In this document: piece after piece, positions 34,785 through 46,186 of the stretch
Layout of the letters: each line of letters begins with the position of its first letter
Numbering within the stretch: the first letter of the stretch is position 1
Notes under the pieces: generated by a model
What the model saw: the letters and a program-made list of their open reading frames with translations, nothing else
Told to the model about the DNA's origin: nothing
Databases searched by the model: none
Position numbers and translations under genes: made by a program
Origin: Embleya scabrispora DSM 41855
Lineage (GTDB): Bacteria; Actinomycetota; Actinomycetes; Streptomycetales; Streptomycetaceae
DNA: 64,000 nucleotides
Reading direction: 5' to 3'
Assembly: GCF_000372745.1 (NCBI RefSeq)
Contig: NZ_KB889676.1
Span: 1 to 64,000, forward strand

Positions 34785-37076
34785 TCAGCCGAGCCCGAGC
34801 AGGGCGCACGCGGACGCGAGTTCGGCCGTGCACACCTCGCGCATGTCCAGGCCGGGAAGCGTGGGCAGCAGTTCCTTGACGTTGGCCCGGGTCAGCGCGA
34901 CCGGCGCGAGCGCCACGGTCGGCACCGAGGTCGTCCCGTTGTCGCGGGCGGCGTTCACACGCGCCAACGGTTCGCCCCGGCCCAGCGTGATCGCCATCTC
35001 GGCGGCGGCCTCGGCCTCCGGCCCGCCGGGCTTGAGCACCGAGACGGTCTGGGTACCCGCGATGATCCGGCGCAGCGCGGCCGAGTCCGGGTCCTGCCCG
35101 GTCAGCGGCACGGGTTGGCCGACACCGGCGGCACTCAAACCCCGCAGCACGCCCGCGGCCATCGTGTCGTCCGCCGCGTAGACCCCGATCAACTGCCGTG
35201 GGCCGCCGAGCGCGGTCAGCGCGTCGCCGATCACCTGCTGGGCCTTGGGCCCACCGGCGTCCTCGACGTCGTACTCGCGCCCGATCGTCACCTCACCGTC
35301 GAGCACCGCGTGGGCGCCGCGCTTGACCTCGTTTCCGGCCCGATCGCCCGCGCGGCCGTTGAGCATCACGATCGAGCCGCGGTGCGGTCCGCCCGCCGCG
35401 CGCACCGCGTCGAGCAGCGCCTGGGCCTGGAGCCGGCCCACCGCCCGGAAGTCGAACGAGACATGCCCGGCCACCGGGCCGGCGGCGAGTTTGTCGAAGG
35501 AGACCACCGGGATGTCGTGCTCCCGGGCCCTGGTCACCGCCGGCGCCGCGTCCTTGGGGTCCACCGGGCCCAGCACCAGCGCCCGGACCCCGGCCGAGAT
35601 CATCGCGTCGACCTGCACACGCTGTACGTCCGGCTGCCGGTCGGCCTGTGCGAAGCGCACGGTGCAGTCGGGACACAGGTGTCGGATCCGGGCCTCGAAC
35701 GCCGGTCGCACCGTGCGCTCGGCCCGTTCATCGGGCAGCAGCAGGCCGACCGGAAACGCGGTGGACGAGTGGGCGGCGTTGGAGGTGCCGTCCCCGAACC
35801 CGCGCCACACCAGCAGGCCGGCCGTCAGCGCGACCACGACGGCCACCGCGACCACGACCGTGTACCGGGAGCGGGTCGAGGGCAGCCGATGGCTCCCGCC
35901 CCGACCCGCTCCGGTCGCACGCACAACGCGCGCGGCGGGCGCGGCGGCCGGGCTCGACGCGCCGTCCGGGAGATCGTCCGGGTCGCCCGGCATCGCGTCC
36001 CGGGCGGGCTCGGCACCGACCCTGGTCGGCCCGAACCCGAGCGAGTCGGCGGTGTCCTCGACCGCGGGGCCGGCGATCGGCGCGAACCGCGGGTCGTCGG
36101 TCGCCTCGTTCGCCGGGTCGTCCGGCACCACGCCCGCCGCCCGGCCCGGGGCATCGCCGAAGTCCTCGGCCGGCGGATCCGGCATGCCCTCGGCGTCCAG
36201 CGCGCGCCCCGCGATCCGCAGCAGCGCGTGCGCGAGCGGCACCGGCAGCCAGCCGCCGGGCAGATCCTCGTCCGTCCCGGTCGGCACCAGTGCGCGGGCC
36301 CGGGTCGGCGTCGGCCGGCGGCTCGGATCCTTGTCCAGACACGCCCGCAGCAACGGCAGGAACGCCTCCGGGGCGTCGGCCAGGTCCGGATCGCGGCCGG
36401 TCAGGTTGGCCAACAGGACCGGCCAGGGCCCGGATCCGAACGGCAGTCGTCCGGTGGCCGCGTAGGCGAGCACCGCGCCGTAGGAGAAGACGTCGCTGGC
36501 CGGCCCGACGTCGGCCCGCTCGAACTGCTCGGGCGACATGAACCCGAGCGTGCCGAGGGTGTGCCCGGTGCGGGTCAGCGCGGTCGCCCCGTCCAGCAGC
36601 GCGATACCGAAGTCGATCACGATCGGGCCGTCGACCGCGAGCAGCACGTTCGCCGGTTTCAGGTCCCGGTGCACCAGGCCCACCGCGTGCATGGCCACCA
36701 GCGCGTCGGCCAGGCCGCGGGCCACCGCGCCCAGGGTGTGCGCGGGCAGCGGACCGAACGTGTCGACCGCCTCGCCGAGCGCCATCCCGGGGATGTACGC
36801 GGTGGCCAGCCAGGGCACCTCGGCATACGCGTCCGCGGCCACGACCGGTGCGGTGAACGGGCCCCGCACCCGACGCGCGGCCTCCACCTCGCGGGCGAAC
36901 CGCTGCCGGAACGCCTCCTCGTCGTCCAGCAGTTCCACCCGTACCCGCTTGACCGCCACCGTCCGCCCGGCGGGACCTCGGCCGAGGTACACCTGACCCA
37001 TGCCGCCGGCCCCGAGCCGGCCCAACAGGCGGAACGGTCCCACCCGACGCGGATCGTCGGCCCGTAATGGCTCCAC
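34785..37076 (-). CDS. Transmembrane Ser/Thr protein kinase fused to a periplasmic sugar-binding-protein-like sensor
   Basis: A 763-residue receptor kinase. The cytoplasmic kinase domain (about residues 14-262) is complete: [11 protein letters not shown], Lys43 in [14 protein letters not shown] with Asp138, DFG at 155 and [11 protein letters not shown] Pro/Asp/Ala-rich linker leads to one membrane helix (about 405-425). The extracytoplasmic part (about 441-763) resembles XylF-like type 1 sugar-binding proteins ([66 protein letters not shown]). This suggests that sugar or autoinducer binding outside controls phosphorylation inside. GTG 37076 follows GGGGAA. A small frame follows downstream. 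Confidence 0.9.
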   Translation of the reverse strand: MEPLRADDPRRVGPFRLLGRLGAGGMGQVYLGRGPAGRTVAVKRVRVELLDDEEAFRQRFAREVEAARRVRGPFTAPVVAADAYAEVPWLATAYIPGMALGEAVDTFGPLPAHTLGAVARGLADALVAMHAVGLVHRDLKPANVLLAVDGPIVIDFGIALLDGATALTRTGHTLGTLGFMSPEQFERADVGPASDVFSYGAVLAYAATGRLPFGSGPWPVLLANLTGRDPDLADAPEAFLPLLRACLDKDPSRRPTPTRARALVPTGTDEDLPGGWLPVPLAHALLRIAGRALDAEGMPDPPAEDFGDAPGRAAGVVPDDPANEATDDPRFAPIAGPAVEDTADSLGFGPTRVGAEPARDAMPGDPDDLPDGASSPAAAPAARVVRATGAGRGGSHRLPSTRSRYTVVVAVAVVVALTAGLLVWRGFGDGTSNAAHSSTAFPVGLLLPDERAERTVRPAFEARIRHLCPDCTVRFAQADRQPDVQRVQVDAMISAGVRALVLGPVDPKDAAPAVTRAREHDIPVVSFDKLAAGPVAGHVSFDFRAVGRLQAQALLDAVRAAGGPHRGSIVMLNGRAGDRAGNEVKRGAHAVLDGEVTIGREYDVEDAGGPKAQQVIGDALTALGGPRQLIGVYAADDTMAAGVLRGLSAAGVGQPVPLTGQDPDSAALRRIIAGTQTVSVLKPGGPEAEAAAEMAITLGRGEPLARVNAARDNGTTSVPTVALAPVALTRANVKELLPTLPGLDMREVCTAELASACALLGLG

Positions 37077-37205
37077 TGGGTTCCCCCGTCGTCGACTCCG
37101 GCCGTCGATCCCGTCCGGCCGAGGCCGGGATCGCTCGCACGCCTGCCTCGCGTGACCGACCGGACCCAATCGTTGCCGAATCCGGCCCCGCTCCGCAGCC
37201 ACACG

Positions 37206-37230
37206 GCGGCACCCGGGACCCGGGTGCCGC
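37206..37230 (-). terminator. Hairpin terminator downstream of the alkyl sulfatase gene
   Basis: GCGGCACCCGGG (37206-37217) and CCCGGGTGCCGC (37219-37230) form a near-perfect palindrome, 32 bp past the sulfatase stop and 130 bp before the kinase start. Confidence 0.65.
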
Positions 37231-37261
37231 GGGCCGGCGGCCGGGCCGGCGGTCGGCGATC

Positions 37262-38980
37262 TCAGCGCAGCGTGAGTTCGGTGGGTTTCTTCGGTTGTGC
37301 CGGGTCGAAGAGATCCAGCAGGGTCGCCGCCCGTTCGGCGGTGCCCCGCGCGGTCCGGGCGTCCTCGCCGGCCAGGGCGCCGCGCAGGTCGGTGCGGCCC
37401 AGGTGGAGCGATTCCACGGTGTCGCGCGGGAGTTCGAGGATCACCTCGGCGTCAGACGGGATCTCCCGCAGGAACCGGGCGACGCCGCGGTGGATGTGCA
37501 GCGCGACCTCCTCCTCGCCGTGCACACCACCGAGCACCCGCCAGCCCAGCACGGCGTCCACGTCCAACGCCTCCTCGGCCCGCAGCCGGGTCGTGTACAA
37601 CTCGATCAGCCACGCCGCCGGGATCCGGGCGACCAGATCCCTGGGGGCGAAGATCGCCGCGAAGTTGATCAGCGGCAGGATCGGCTGGATCCGGTCCTCC
37701 AACTCGTCCGCGCTGGTCAGGTACCAGTTCCGCCAGTTGATGTTGAGCTGCGCGTAGCCCAGTCGGCGAAACGCGGCGGCCTTGACCGAGCGCGCGTCCG
37801 CGTCCTCGCGGTCGATCCGGGTCAGGTGCGTGGCCAACTCGGCCGCCCACTGGTACTCGCCCGCCGCGTACGCCTGCGTCGCCGCGTCCAGCACCCGTTC
37901 CCGGCCGCCCATCAACTCCACCGTGCGGCGCGCGTATTCGGCCCGGGGCAGCGGGTCCAGGTCCACCGGGTCGCCGCCGAACCAGCCCAGGTAGCCGAAG
38001 AAGATCTGCCGCACGGTGTGCTTGACCGTGCCGTAGTACTCGCGCGCGTAGGGGGCGTACGAGGCCAGGTGTTCGGGCAGTTCGACGGTCTCGGCCAACT
38101 CGTCCGGGGTCAGCCCCTCGTTCATCCGGCGCACCGTCTGGTCGTGGATGTACTGGATGCAGTCCCGCTCCACCGCCAGCACCTCGGCCACCTTCGCGGC
38201 TCCCGACACCGGTTGTCCGTGACTGGGGATCAGGTGCGTGGCCCGATGCGCGCGCAGCGCGTCGATGCTGCGCACCCACTGCATCGGGTCGCGGTAGCGA
38301 CAACCGCGCAGGGTATGGATGTTCGGCAGGGTCGGGCCCTGGATGGTGTCGCCGCACAGGAGCACGTCGCTGTCCGGGAGGTACACGCTGATCGCGTCGT
38401 CGGTCTCGCCGGGATTGTGGAACAGGCGCAGCCGCACGCCCGCGACCTCGGTCTCCAACTCGTCGCCCACCAGCACCGTGGGCATCACGAACGACGGCGT
38501 GCCCACCCCCGCGTGCGGGCCGACCGCGTCGTTGACGCCCTCGGTGTCCGTGGGGGCGAGCAGGTTGCCGAGCGAGTACACCGAGCGCAGGCCCATGATG
38601 TGCAGCGCGGGACCGGACTGGTCGGTCAGACTCGCCAGGAAGGTCCGGTGCGCGTACACGTCGACATCCGGCGTCGCGGCCCAGTGGCTCAGACCGTTCA
38701 CGTGATCGGGGTGATGGTGGGTGACCACCACGGCCCGGACCGGCGCACGCGGGTCGCTCAGGTGCGGACGCAACTCCGCCTCGATCACCGCGGCCAGGTC
38801 CGCGCCGCTGCCGGTGTCGACCACCACCAGGCCGTCGGGGCCCTCGATCACCGTCGCATTGGCCGAGGACCAGCCCACGGCGACGTGTACGTGCTCGGCC
38901 ACGGTGTACACGCGCTTGGTGAAGTGCGCGGTATGGGCGGCGAGTTCGGGATGAACGGCAGGCTCGACCTCGTACGTCAT
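37262..38980 (-). CDS. Metallo-beta-lactamase-fold alkyl sulfatase (SdsA1-like)
   Basis: A 572-residue protein of the type III alkyl-sulfatase family. The zinc motif [10 protein letters not shown] (His88, His90, Asp92, His93) is intact, further ligands occur in [12 protein letters not shown] and [13 protein letters not shown], and a C-terminal SCP2-like domain (about residues 430-560) can bind the alkyl chain. Such enzymes release sulfate from alkyl sulfates. No signal peptide is present, so it appears cytoplasmic, unlike Pseudomonas SdsA1. ATG 38980 is used; an ATG 18 bp upstream is possible. Confidence 0.85.
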   Translation of the reverse strand: MTYEVEPAVHPELAAHTAHFTKRVYTVAEHVHVAVGWSSANATVIEGPDGLVVVDTGSGADLAAVIEAELRPHLSDPRAPVRAVVVTHHHPDHVNGLSHWAATPDVDVYAHRTFLASLTDQSGPALHIMGLRSVYSLGNLLAPTDTEGVNDAVGPHAGVGTPSFVMPTVLVGDELETEVAGVRLRLFHNPGETDDAISVYLPDSDVLLCGDTIQGPTLPNIHTLRGCRYRDPMQWVRSIDALRAHRATHLIPSHGQPVSGAAKVAEVLAVERDCIQYIHDQTVRRMNEGLTPDELAETVELPEHLASYAPYAREYYGTVKHTVRQIFFGYLGWFGGDPVDLDPLPRAEYARRTVELMGGRERVLDAATQAYAAGEYQWAAELATHLTRIDREDADARSVKAAAFRRLGYAQLNINWRNWYLTSADELEDRIQPILPLINFAAIFAPRDLVARIPAAWLIELYTTRLRAEEALDVDAVLGWRVLGGVHGEEEVALHIHRGVARFLREIPSDAEVILELPRDTVESLHLGRTDLRGALAGEDARTARGTAERAATLLDLFDPAQPKKPTELTLR

Positions 38981-39006
38981 GGCCGGGCAGCCTGCCATGT
39001 CCGGCG

Positions 39007-39570
39007 CTACGAGGGAAGAATCGCCTTCTCCGCGCCGGGCCACTCCTCCGCGGTCAGCGCGAACCGCTCGTGGTCGCGCCACGCGTCGTTGAGGAAGAGC
39101 ATGCGCGGCGTGAATCCCTCGTGCCGAAAGCCCATCCGGCGCGCGAGCGCGATCGAACTCTCGTTCCCCGGCTGCACGTTGATCTCCAGCCGGTGCAGTC
39201 CCAGGCCGTCCGCCGCGAACACCCGGTCGATCACCAGGGCGAGCGCCTCGGTCATCCGCCCGGTGCCCGCGTACGGCTTGTACGCGTCGTAGCCGAGCGA
39301 GGCGTTGCAAAACCGCGAGCGCACGATGTTCGAGACGTTGACCCGGCCGGCCAGGCCGGCGTCGGCGAGATCCACCACCAGGAACGTGCGGAAGGTGTCG
39401 CTCTGTCGACGGATCAGGTCCGGCAGGTCGTCCGGGTCGGACGGGTTCCAGCGCGCGATGTGGTCCGAGCGGCGGATGGCCTCGGCGGACGCCGTCGCGT
39501 CCGACTCCCGCGGCGCGCGGATGCCCACCCGGGCGCCGGGCACGGTGTACAGGTCCACGACCCCCGACAT
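39007..39570 (-). CDS. GNAT-family N-acetyltransferase, RimJ/RimL type
   Basis: A 187-residue acetyltransferase with RIAPRESDA-like VGIRAPRESDA near the start, the acetyl-CoA loop region (YDAYKPYAGTGRMTEALALVIDRVF) and the HRLEINVQPGNESSIALARRMGFRHEG motif of RimJ-like enzymes acting on protein or small-molecule amines. The substrate is unknown. ATG 39570 is preferred. A terminator separates it from ffh. Confidence 0.88.
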   Translation of the reverse strand: MSGVVDLYTVPGARVGIRAPRESDATASAEAIRRSDHIARWNPSDPDDLPDLIRRQSDTFRTFLVVDLADAGLAGRVNVSNIVRSRFCNASLGYDAYKPYAGTGRMTEALALVIDRVFAADGLGLHRLEINVQPGNESSIALARRMGFRHEGFTPRMLFLNDAWRDHERFALTAEEWPGAEKAILPS

Positions 39571-39597
39571 CTGCCTGCGTCCCTTCGTCGTGTGATC

Positions 39598-39631
39598 CGA
39601 CCGCACCCCGGGGCTCGCCCGGGTGCGGTCG
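39598..39631 (-). terminator. Terminator downstream of ffh
   Basis: CGACCGCACCC (39598-39608) and GGGTGCGGTCG (39621-39631) form an 11-bp stem with a further GGG/CCC inside, 20 bp past the ffh stop. Confidence 0.8.
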
Positions 39632-39650
39632 TCCCGCGTCGTGCCCGAGC

Positions 39651-41219
39651 CTACTTCTGGCCCGGCGGCAGGAAGTTCTTGAACTCCTCGGGCAGTTCGA
39701 AGTCGGCCGCGCCACCCGCGCCGCCGCCCGCCGGCAGGCCGAACGGGTTCGCCGCGCGCTCCTCGCGCCGTGCCGCCTCGGCCGCCGCCTCCTGCTTGCG
39801 CTTCATCGGATTGCCCGACTGGCGCTTGCCCTTGGCCTGCTTGGGCGCCTTGCCCTTCTTCTTCCCGGCGCCGCCGCCCATGCCCGGGATGCCGGGCATC
39901 CCCGGCATGCCACCGCCCTTGGCCATCTGACCCATCATCTTGCGGGCCTCGACGAACCGCTCGATCAGGTTGTTGACCGCGTTGACCTCGGTACCGGCGC
40001 CCTTGGCGATCCGGGCCCGGCGCGAGCCGTTGAGGATCTTCACGTCCGCCCGCTCGGCGGGCGTCATCGACTTGATGATCGCCGCGACCCGGTCCAGGTC
40101 GCGGTCGTCGATGTTGTCGATCTGCTCCTTCATCGCGCCCATGCCGGGCAGCATGCCGAGCAGCTTCGAGATCGAGCCGAGCTTCTTGACCTGCTCCATC
40201 TGCTGGAGGAAGTCCTCCAGGGTGAAGTTGTTGCCGCCGCCGTGCAGCTTCTCGGCGGCCTTGAGCGCGAGGTCCTGGTCGTACTTGGCCTCGGCGATCT
40301 CGATCAGGCTGAGCATGTCGCCCATGCCCAGGATGCGCGAGGCCATCCGGTCCGGGTGGAAGGCGTCGAACTCGTCGAGCTTCTCGCCGCTGGAGGCGAA
40401 CATGATCTGTCGGCCGGTCACCGACGCGACCGACAGGGCCGCGCCACCACGCGCGTCGCCGTCGAGCTTGGAGAGCACCACGCCGTCGAAGCCGACACCG
40501 TCGAGGAATGCCTGCGCGGTGACCACCGCGTCCTGACCGATCATCGCGTCGACGACGAACAGGATCTCGTCCGGCTCGACCGCGTCCCGGATGTCCGCGG
40601 CCTGCTGCATCATCTCGGCGTCGATGCCCAGGCGTCCGGCGGTGTCCACCACGACCACGTCGTACTGCTTGGTCTTGGCGAACTCGATCGAGTCGCGGGC
40701 GACCTCGACCGGGTCGCCGACGCCGTTGCCGGGCTCGGGCGCGTAGACCGCGACGCCGGCCCGCTGGGCGACCACGGAGAGCTGGTTGACCGCGTTGGGG
40801 CGCTGGAGGTCACAGGCCACCAGGAGCGGCTGGTGCTTCTGCTCCTTGAGCCACTTGCCCAGCTTGCCCGCCAGGGTGGTCTTGCCCGCGCCCTGGAGGC
40901 CGGCGAGCATGATCACCGTCGGGCCGGTCTTGGCGAAGCGCAGCCGGCGGGTCTCGCCGCCGAGGATCCCGACGAGCTCCTCGTTGACGATCTTGACGAT
41001 CTGCTGGGCCGGGTTGAGCGCACCCGACACCTCGGCGCCTCGGGCGCGCTCCTTGACGCGTCCGATGAACTCGCGGACCACCGGGAGAGCGACGTCGGCC
41101 TCCAGGAGGGCGACGCGGATCTCGCGCGCGGTGGCGTCGATGTCGGCTTCGGAAAGCCGCCCCTTGCCGCGAAGGTTCTTGAAGGTCGCTGCGAGGCGGT
41201 CGGAGAGAGTGTCGAACAC
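39651..41219 (-). CDS. ffh: Signal recognition particle protein Ffh
   Basis: Ffh binds signal sequences and SRP RNA and pairs with FtsY for membrane insertion. The 522-residue protein has the N domain, GTPase G domain (GLQGAGKTT, DTAGRLG, SKLDGDARGG) and methionine-rich M domain (LLGMLPGMGAMKEQ, NGSRRARIAKGAGT). It ends in a basic and Gly/Met-rich extension. ftsY is also in the window (62413-63597). No SRP RNA gene was found nearby. Confidence 0.97.
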   Translation of the reverse strand: MFDTLSDRLAATFKNLRGKGRLSEADIDATAREIRVALLEADVALPVVREFIGRVKERARGAEVSGALNPAQQIVKIVNEELVGILGGETRRLRFAKTGPTVIMLAGLQGAGKTTLAGKLGKWLKEQKHQPLLVACDLQRPNAVNQLSVVAQRAGVAVYAPEPGNGVGDPVEVARDSIEFAKTKQYDVVVVDTAGRLGIDAEMMQQAADIRDAVEPDEILFVVDAMIGQDAVVTAQAFLDGVGFDGVVLSKLDGDARGGAALSVASVTGRQIMFASSGEKLDEFDAFHPDRMASRILGMGDMLSLIEIAEAKYDQDLALKAAEKLHGGGNNFTLEDFLQQMEQVKKLGSISKLLGMLPGMGAMKEQIDNIDDRDLDRVAAIIKSMTPAERADVKILNGSRRARIAKGAGTEVNAVNNLIERFVEARKMMGQMAKGGGMPGMPGIPGMGGGAGKKKGKAPKQAKGKRQSGNPMKRKQEAAAEAARREERAANPFGLPAGGGAGGAADFELPEEFKNFLPPGQK

Positions 41220-41339
41220 GTCGGCAGAGGTCCTTCGTCAGATACGGGTGGTGTCGGCCCCAGCCTAACCGCCCGCCGAGCGGTCGTGGCGGGGGCACAC
41301 GTGCGGGATTCGCCCGCCGGCGCCGTGACCGGCGCCGTT

Positions 41340-41476
41340 CGCCCCCTCGCGGGTCCCGGCGCGGGTGCCGTGGCCGATCCCGGCGCGAGTATCGCGGACC
41401 GCGGCGCGGGTGCCTCGCGGCACCGCGTCCGAGCCTCGGCCGCGGAGCACGGCGCCGGGGTCGCGGATCACGGCGC
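41340..41476. repeat. Degenerate GGCGC-containing tandem repeat at the glnD 3-prime end
   Basis: A 21-24 bp unit related to CCCGGCGCGGGTGCC recurs about five times with mismatches, for example CCCGGCGCGAGTATC and CGCGGCGCGGGTGCC, ending within the last codons of glnD. It fills most of the 248-bp gap to ffh. Confidence 0.4.
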
Positions 41477-43798
41477 CAGTGCCTTCTCCAGGGTCCTGGC
41501 CAGGCTGCGGGCGTCCGCGGCGGTCAGCGGGCGCCCGTTCGGGGCGACCACGTAGAAGGCGTCCACCGCGTCCGCGCCGTGCGTGCCGACCCGTGCCTGA
41601 CGCACACTCACCCGGGCGGCGGCGAGCGCCTTGCCGATCCGGTGCAACAACCCGGGGCTGTCGTGCGCACGCACCTCCAGGACGGTCGCGCTCTCCGACG
41701 CGTCCGCGATCACCTCCACCCGGGCGGGCGCCCGGGTGGTGCCGCGCCGGGGCGGGTAGGCCGCCTCGCGCTTGGCCAGCCGGGCGGCCACGTCCAGGCC
41801 GCCGGCCAGCGCCTTGCGCATGTCCTCGCGCAGCGCGGCCGGGTCGGGCAGCCGGCCGAACTCGGTCTCCACCGTCCACACCGTGACGCCCAAATCCTCG
41901 ACCACGTCCAGGACGGCCGAGCGCACGGTGAGGCGGTGCAGCGCCAGGACGCCCGCGGACAGCGCCATCAGGCCCACCCGGTCCGTCGCGGCGATGGTCA
42001 CCTCGGCGCCGAAGGGCAGCGCTTCCAGCCGCACCACCGGAAGTTCGCCGGACACGTCGGCGGTGACGATCCGCTCGGACACCGCCGGGGTGGGTCGGCC
42101 GGCGAACACCGCCCTGGTCCGGGCGACGAGGTCCCGGACCAGGGCGTCCCGCCACTCGCTCCACGCGGCGGGTCCGGTGGCGGCGGCGTCGGCCTCGGTG
42201 AGCGCGTGGAGCAGATCGAGGGTTTCCACGCTGCCCACCGCCTCGGCGAACGCCGCCACGGTGGTCGAATCGTCCAGGTCGCGCCGGGTCGCGGTGTCCA
42301 CCAGGAGCAGGTGGTGGCGCACCAGCGTGCCCAGGACGTCCACGTCGTTCTTGGCGAAGCCCATCCGCAGGGCGGCCTCGCGCGCGATCACCTCGCCGCT
42401 CACGCTGTGATCGCCCGGCCAGCCCTTGCCGATGTCGTGCAGCAGCGCGGCCACCAGGAGCAGGTCCGGCCGGGCCACCCGGCGGGTGTGCGCGGCGGCC
42501 TCGATCACGGTCTCGATCAGATGCCGGTCGACCGTGAAGCGGTGTACCGCGTTGCGCTGTGGACGACAGCGCACCCGCTCCCAGTCCGGCAACAGCCCGG
42601 TGATCAGCCGCTTGGACTCCAACGCCTCCCACACCGGCAACACGTCCCGCCCGGCACCGAGCAGCGACACGAACGCCTCGCGGGCGGCCGGCGGCCACGG
42701 ATCGGCCAACGGCGGGCACTCGATCGCGAGCCGGTCCACGGTGTGCCGGGACAGCGGCAGGCCGGCCTGCGCGGCGGCCGCGGCGGCGCGCAGCAACAGC
42801 ACCGGGTCCCGGGCCGGCTGCGCGGCCTGCGCGAGCACCGCCTCGCCGGCGTACTCGACCACGCCCTCGGCCAGCGGGGTGCGTGCGGACACCCCCGCCC
42901 GGGTCCGGCGCAGCCGGCGTACCCCCGCGCCCGCCTCGCGCGCCGCGAGTACCCGGCGTACCTCGCGCCAGGTCACGTCGGATGCGTAGGCCAGCGCCCG
43001 GGCCGCCTCGGACACCCGGCGCAGCAGGGTGTCCGCGTCCAGCAGGCCCAGTCGCCGGGCGACCGCGTCCTGCTCCTGGAGCAGCAGTCGATCCACGCCC
43101 CGCCCGGTGACCAGGTGCAGTGCGTCGCGCACGTCGAGCAGCGTGGCCCGCGCGGCGTCCACCTCCTCGTGCGGCGCGTCCGCGATCCACGAGGAGGAGA
43201 TCGCCCGCAGCGCGGTCGCGTCGCGCAGGCCGCCGCGGGCCTCCTTGAGGTCGGGCTCGAGCAGGAAGGCGACCTCGCCGTGCCGCCGGGCGCGCTCGTG
43301 GCAGGACTCGAGCAGCTCGGGCAGCCGCTTGACCGCGGCCGCACGCCACGTGGTGAACATCGACGTGCGCAGCGCGGCGGTCAGGTCTCGATCGCCGGCG
43401 ATGTGGCGGATGTCGAGCAGGCCGGTCTGCACCCGCAGGTCCTCGGCGGCGGCCCGGCGGGCCTCCTCGGGGGTGCGCACCGAGTGGTCCAGGGCGATGC
43501 CCGCGTCCCACACCGGGTACCAGACCGCGTCGGCGAGTTCGGTGATCCGGGCATGGCCCTCGTGCAGCAGGACCAGGTCCAGGTCGCTGCCCGGGGACAG
43601 TTCGCGCCTGCCGTAGCCGCCGACCGCGACCAGACACACGCCCTCGGTCGGCGCGTCCGCGCCGGTGTACAGCTCGGTCAGCCAGCGATCCGACAGCGCG
43701 CCGAGTGCCTGTCGGCGGGCCGCGCCGGTGGGGCCGGCGGGGTCGGCCAACAGGTCGTCCCTGGCTCGGGTGTACCGCGAGGTGGCGGTCGGTTTCAT
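41468..43798 (-). CDS. glnD: PII uridylyltransferase/uridylyl-removing (adenylyltransferase in actinobacteria) GlnD
   Basis: GlnD modifies the PII protein GlnK according to nitrogen status; in Streptomyces it adenylylates it. The 776-residue protein has the nucleotidyltransferase motif GGYGRRELSPGSDLD, the HD hydrolase domain (LLHDIGKG, with DHSVSGEV) and two ACT domains (DRVGLMALSAGVL, HDSPGLLHRIGKAL). ATG 43798 is chosen, with GAGGGAG ahead; GTG 43819 is an alternative. It is the last gene of amtB-glnK-glnD, preceded by a strong hairpin. Confidence 0.95.
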   Translation of the reverse strand: MKPTATSRYTRARDDLLADPAGPTGAARRQALGALSDRWLTELYTGADAPTEGVCLVAVGGYGRRELSPGSDLDLVLLHEGHARITELADAVWYPVWDAGIALDHSVRTPEEARRAAAEDLRVQTGLLDIRHIAGDRDLTAALRTSMFTTWRAAAVKRLPELLESCHERARRHGEVAFLLEPDLKEARGGLRDATALRAISSSWIADAPHEEVDAARATLLDVRDALHLVTGRGVDRLLLQEQDAVARRLGLLDADTLLRRVSEAARALAYASDVTWREVRRVLAAREAGAGVRRLRRTRAGVSARTPLAEGVVEYAGEAVLAQAAQPARDPVLLLRAAAAAAQAGLPLSRHTVDRLAIECPPLADPWPPAAREAFVSLLGAGRDVLPVWEALESKRLITGLLPDWERVRCRPQRNAVHRFTVDRHLIETVIEAAAHTRRVARPDLLLVAALLHDIGKGWPGDHSVSGEVIAREAALRMGFAKNDVDVLGTLVRHHLLLVDTATRRDLDDSTTVAAFAEAVGSVETLDLLHALTEADAAATGPAAWSEWRDALVRDLVARTRAVFAGRPTPAVSERIVTADVSGELPVVRLEALPFGAEVTIAATDRVGLMALSAGVLALHRLTVRSAVLDVVEDLGVTVWTVETEFGRLPDPAALREDMRKALAGGLDVAARLAKREAAYPPRRGTTRAPARVEVIADASESATVLEVRAHDSPGLLHRIGKALAAARVSVRQARVGTHGADAVDAFYVVAPNGRPLTAADARSLARTLEKALAP

Positions 43799-43870
43799 GG
43801 GGCCTGCTCCCTCGTTCACACGCGTCGGCGGCACCGGCCGCCGAGCACCGCGAGCGGTCGACACAAAGGC

Positions 43871-43922
43871 CGATGGCCGGACCCGTCCCCGAAGACTGCC
43901 TTCGGGGCGGGACCGGCCATCG
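43871..43922 (-). terminator. Long hairpin between glnK and glnD, possible attenuator
   Basis: CGATGGCCGG (43871-43880) pairs with CCGGCCATCG (43913-43922) and CCCCGAAG (43887-43894) with CTTCGGGG (43900-43907), with CCC/GGG between. It starts six bases after glnK in minus-strand order. Confidence 0.7.
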
Positions 43923-43928
43923 GGGGTG

Positions 43929-45577
<1,649 letters not shown>

Positions 45578-45647
45578 ACTCTGCCTCTCTTCTCCGTGGC
45601 CCCGGCCGACCTCCGGGAGCTCATGGAAAGGAGCTTCGGGGCGTGAG

Positions 45648-45685
45648 GTTTCACGCCGTGGCGCGACGTGTTTCGCCGACGTGAC
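45648..45685 (-). promoter_or_regulatory. GlnR-binding box upstream of amtB
   Basis: Read on the minus strand: GTCAC-n6-GAAAC-n6-CGCCA-n6-GAAAC. This fits the Streptomyces GlnR consensus gTnAc-n6-GaAAc repeated at exactly 22-bp spacing, with three of four half-sites well matched. It suggests nitrogen-starvation control of amtB-glnK-glnD by GlnR, whose gene is not in this window. Confidence 0.75.
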
Positions 45686-45855
45686 GCTTGCCGCACATGT
45701 GTTTCCGGCGGATGAACGTCCGCTCACGCCCGCGGCCGGCCGGATCGCGCCGGTCCCGGGAACCGCGGCGGATGCACGCGGATCGCACGCGAGGCGAGTG
45801 TCGGGTGTCCTGCGGGTGAGCGGCGGGTGACCCACGCACAGCCCGTCGACAACAT

Positions 45856-45870
45856 CTGACGCACCGTCAG
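45856..45870. promoter_or_regulatory. CTGAC-N5-GTCAG dyad in the amtB-dppB region
   Basis: CTGACGCACCGTCAG, with ATCTGAC..GTCAGTTA flanks, belongs to the family seen at 11556, 46024 and 63700. It lies midway in the 609-bp divergent region. Confidence 0.45.
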
Positions 45871-45978
45871 TTAGTTGTCCTTCGCACCTTATTCCCGCAG
45901 GTCGACACGTGCCGCCGGAGGCCGGCGCCCCGGTTCGCTCCGGACGTTTTCGACCCGCTAACGGTTGCGTTGAATCCA

Positions 45979-46009
45979 TTGACATTGATCGCGCCCACTG
46001 CCGTAATTA
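45979..46009 (+). promoter_or_regulatory. Candidate promoter of the dpp cluster
   Basis: TTGACA (45979-45984) is an exact -35 hexamer. A TAATTA at 46004-46009 can serve as -10, though the 19-bp spacer is longer than ideal. The region is notably AT-rich for this genome. Confidence 0.45.
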
Positions 46010-46023
46010 ATCACCGCGCTTAA

Positions 46024-46038
46024 CTGACGACCCGTCAA
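46024..46038. promoter_or_regulatory. TGAC-N5-GTCA dyad just downstream of the dpp promoter
   Basis: CTGACGACCCGTCAA has the half-sites TGAC and GTCA with a 5-bp centre. It falls about 15-30 bp past the candidate -10, where a repressor would block transcription. The rest of the leader to 46186 is CAC-rich. Confidence 0.4.
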
Positions 46039-46186
46039 GGCACGTGTCACCACAGGTGATCGGCCCTGTCCGGGATTCGGCGGTTTCGCGCGAGCGCACC
46101 ATGCACCACTGCATCACCGCACAACCGCACGGCACGTCAACAGACCTCGTCAACCGACCAGACCAGCGAGAGGGGGTGACACCGTC

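Noticed and set aside
41265-43637. 790-codon minus-strand frame overlapping glnD
   Set aside because: It is an Arg/Gly/Pro-rich shifted frame of glnD, which has intact nucleotidyltransferase, HD and ACT motifs.
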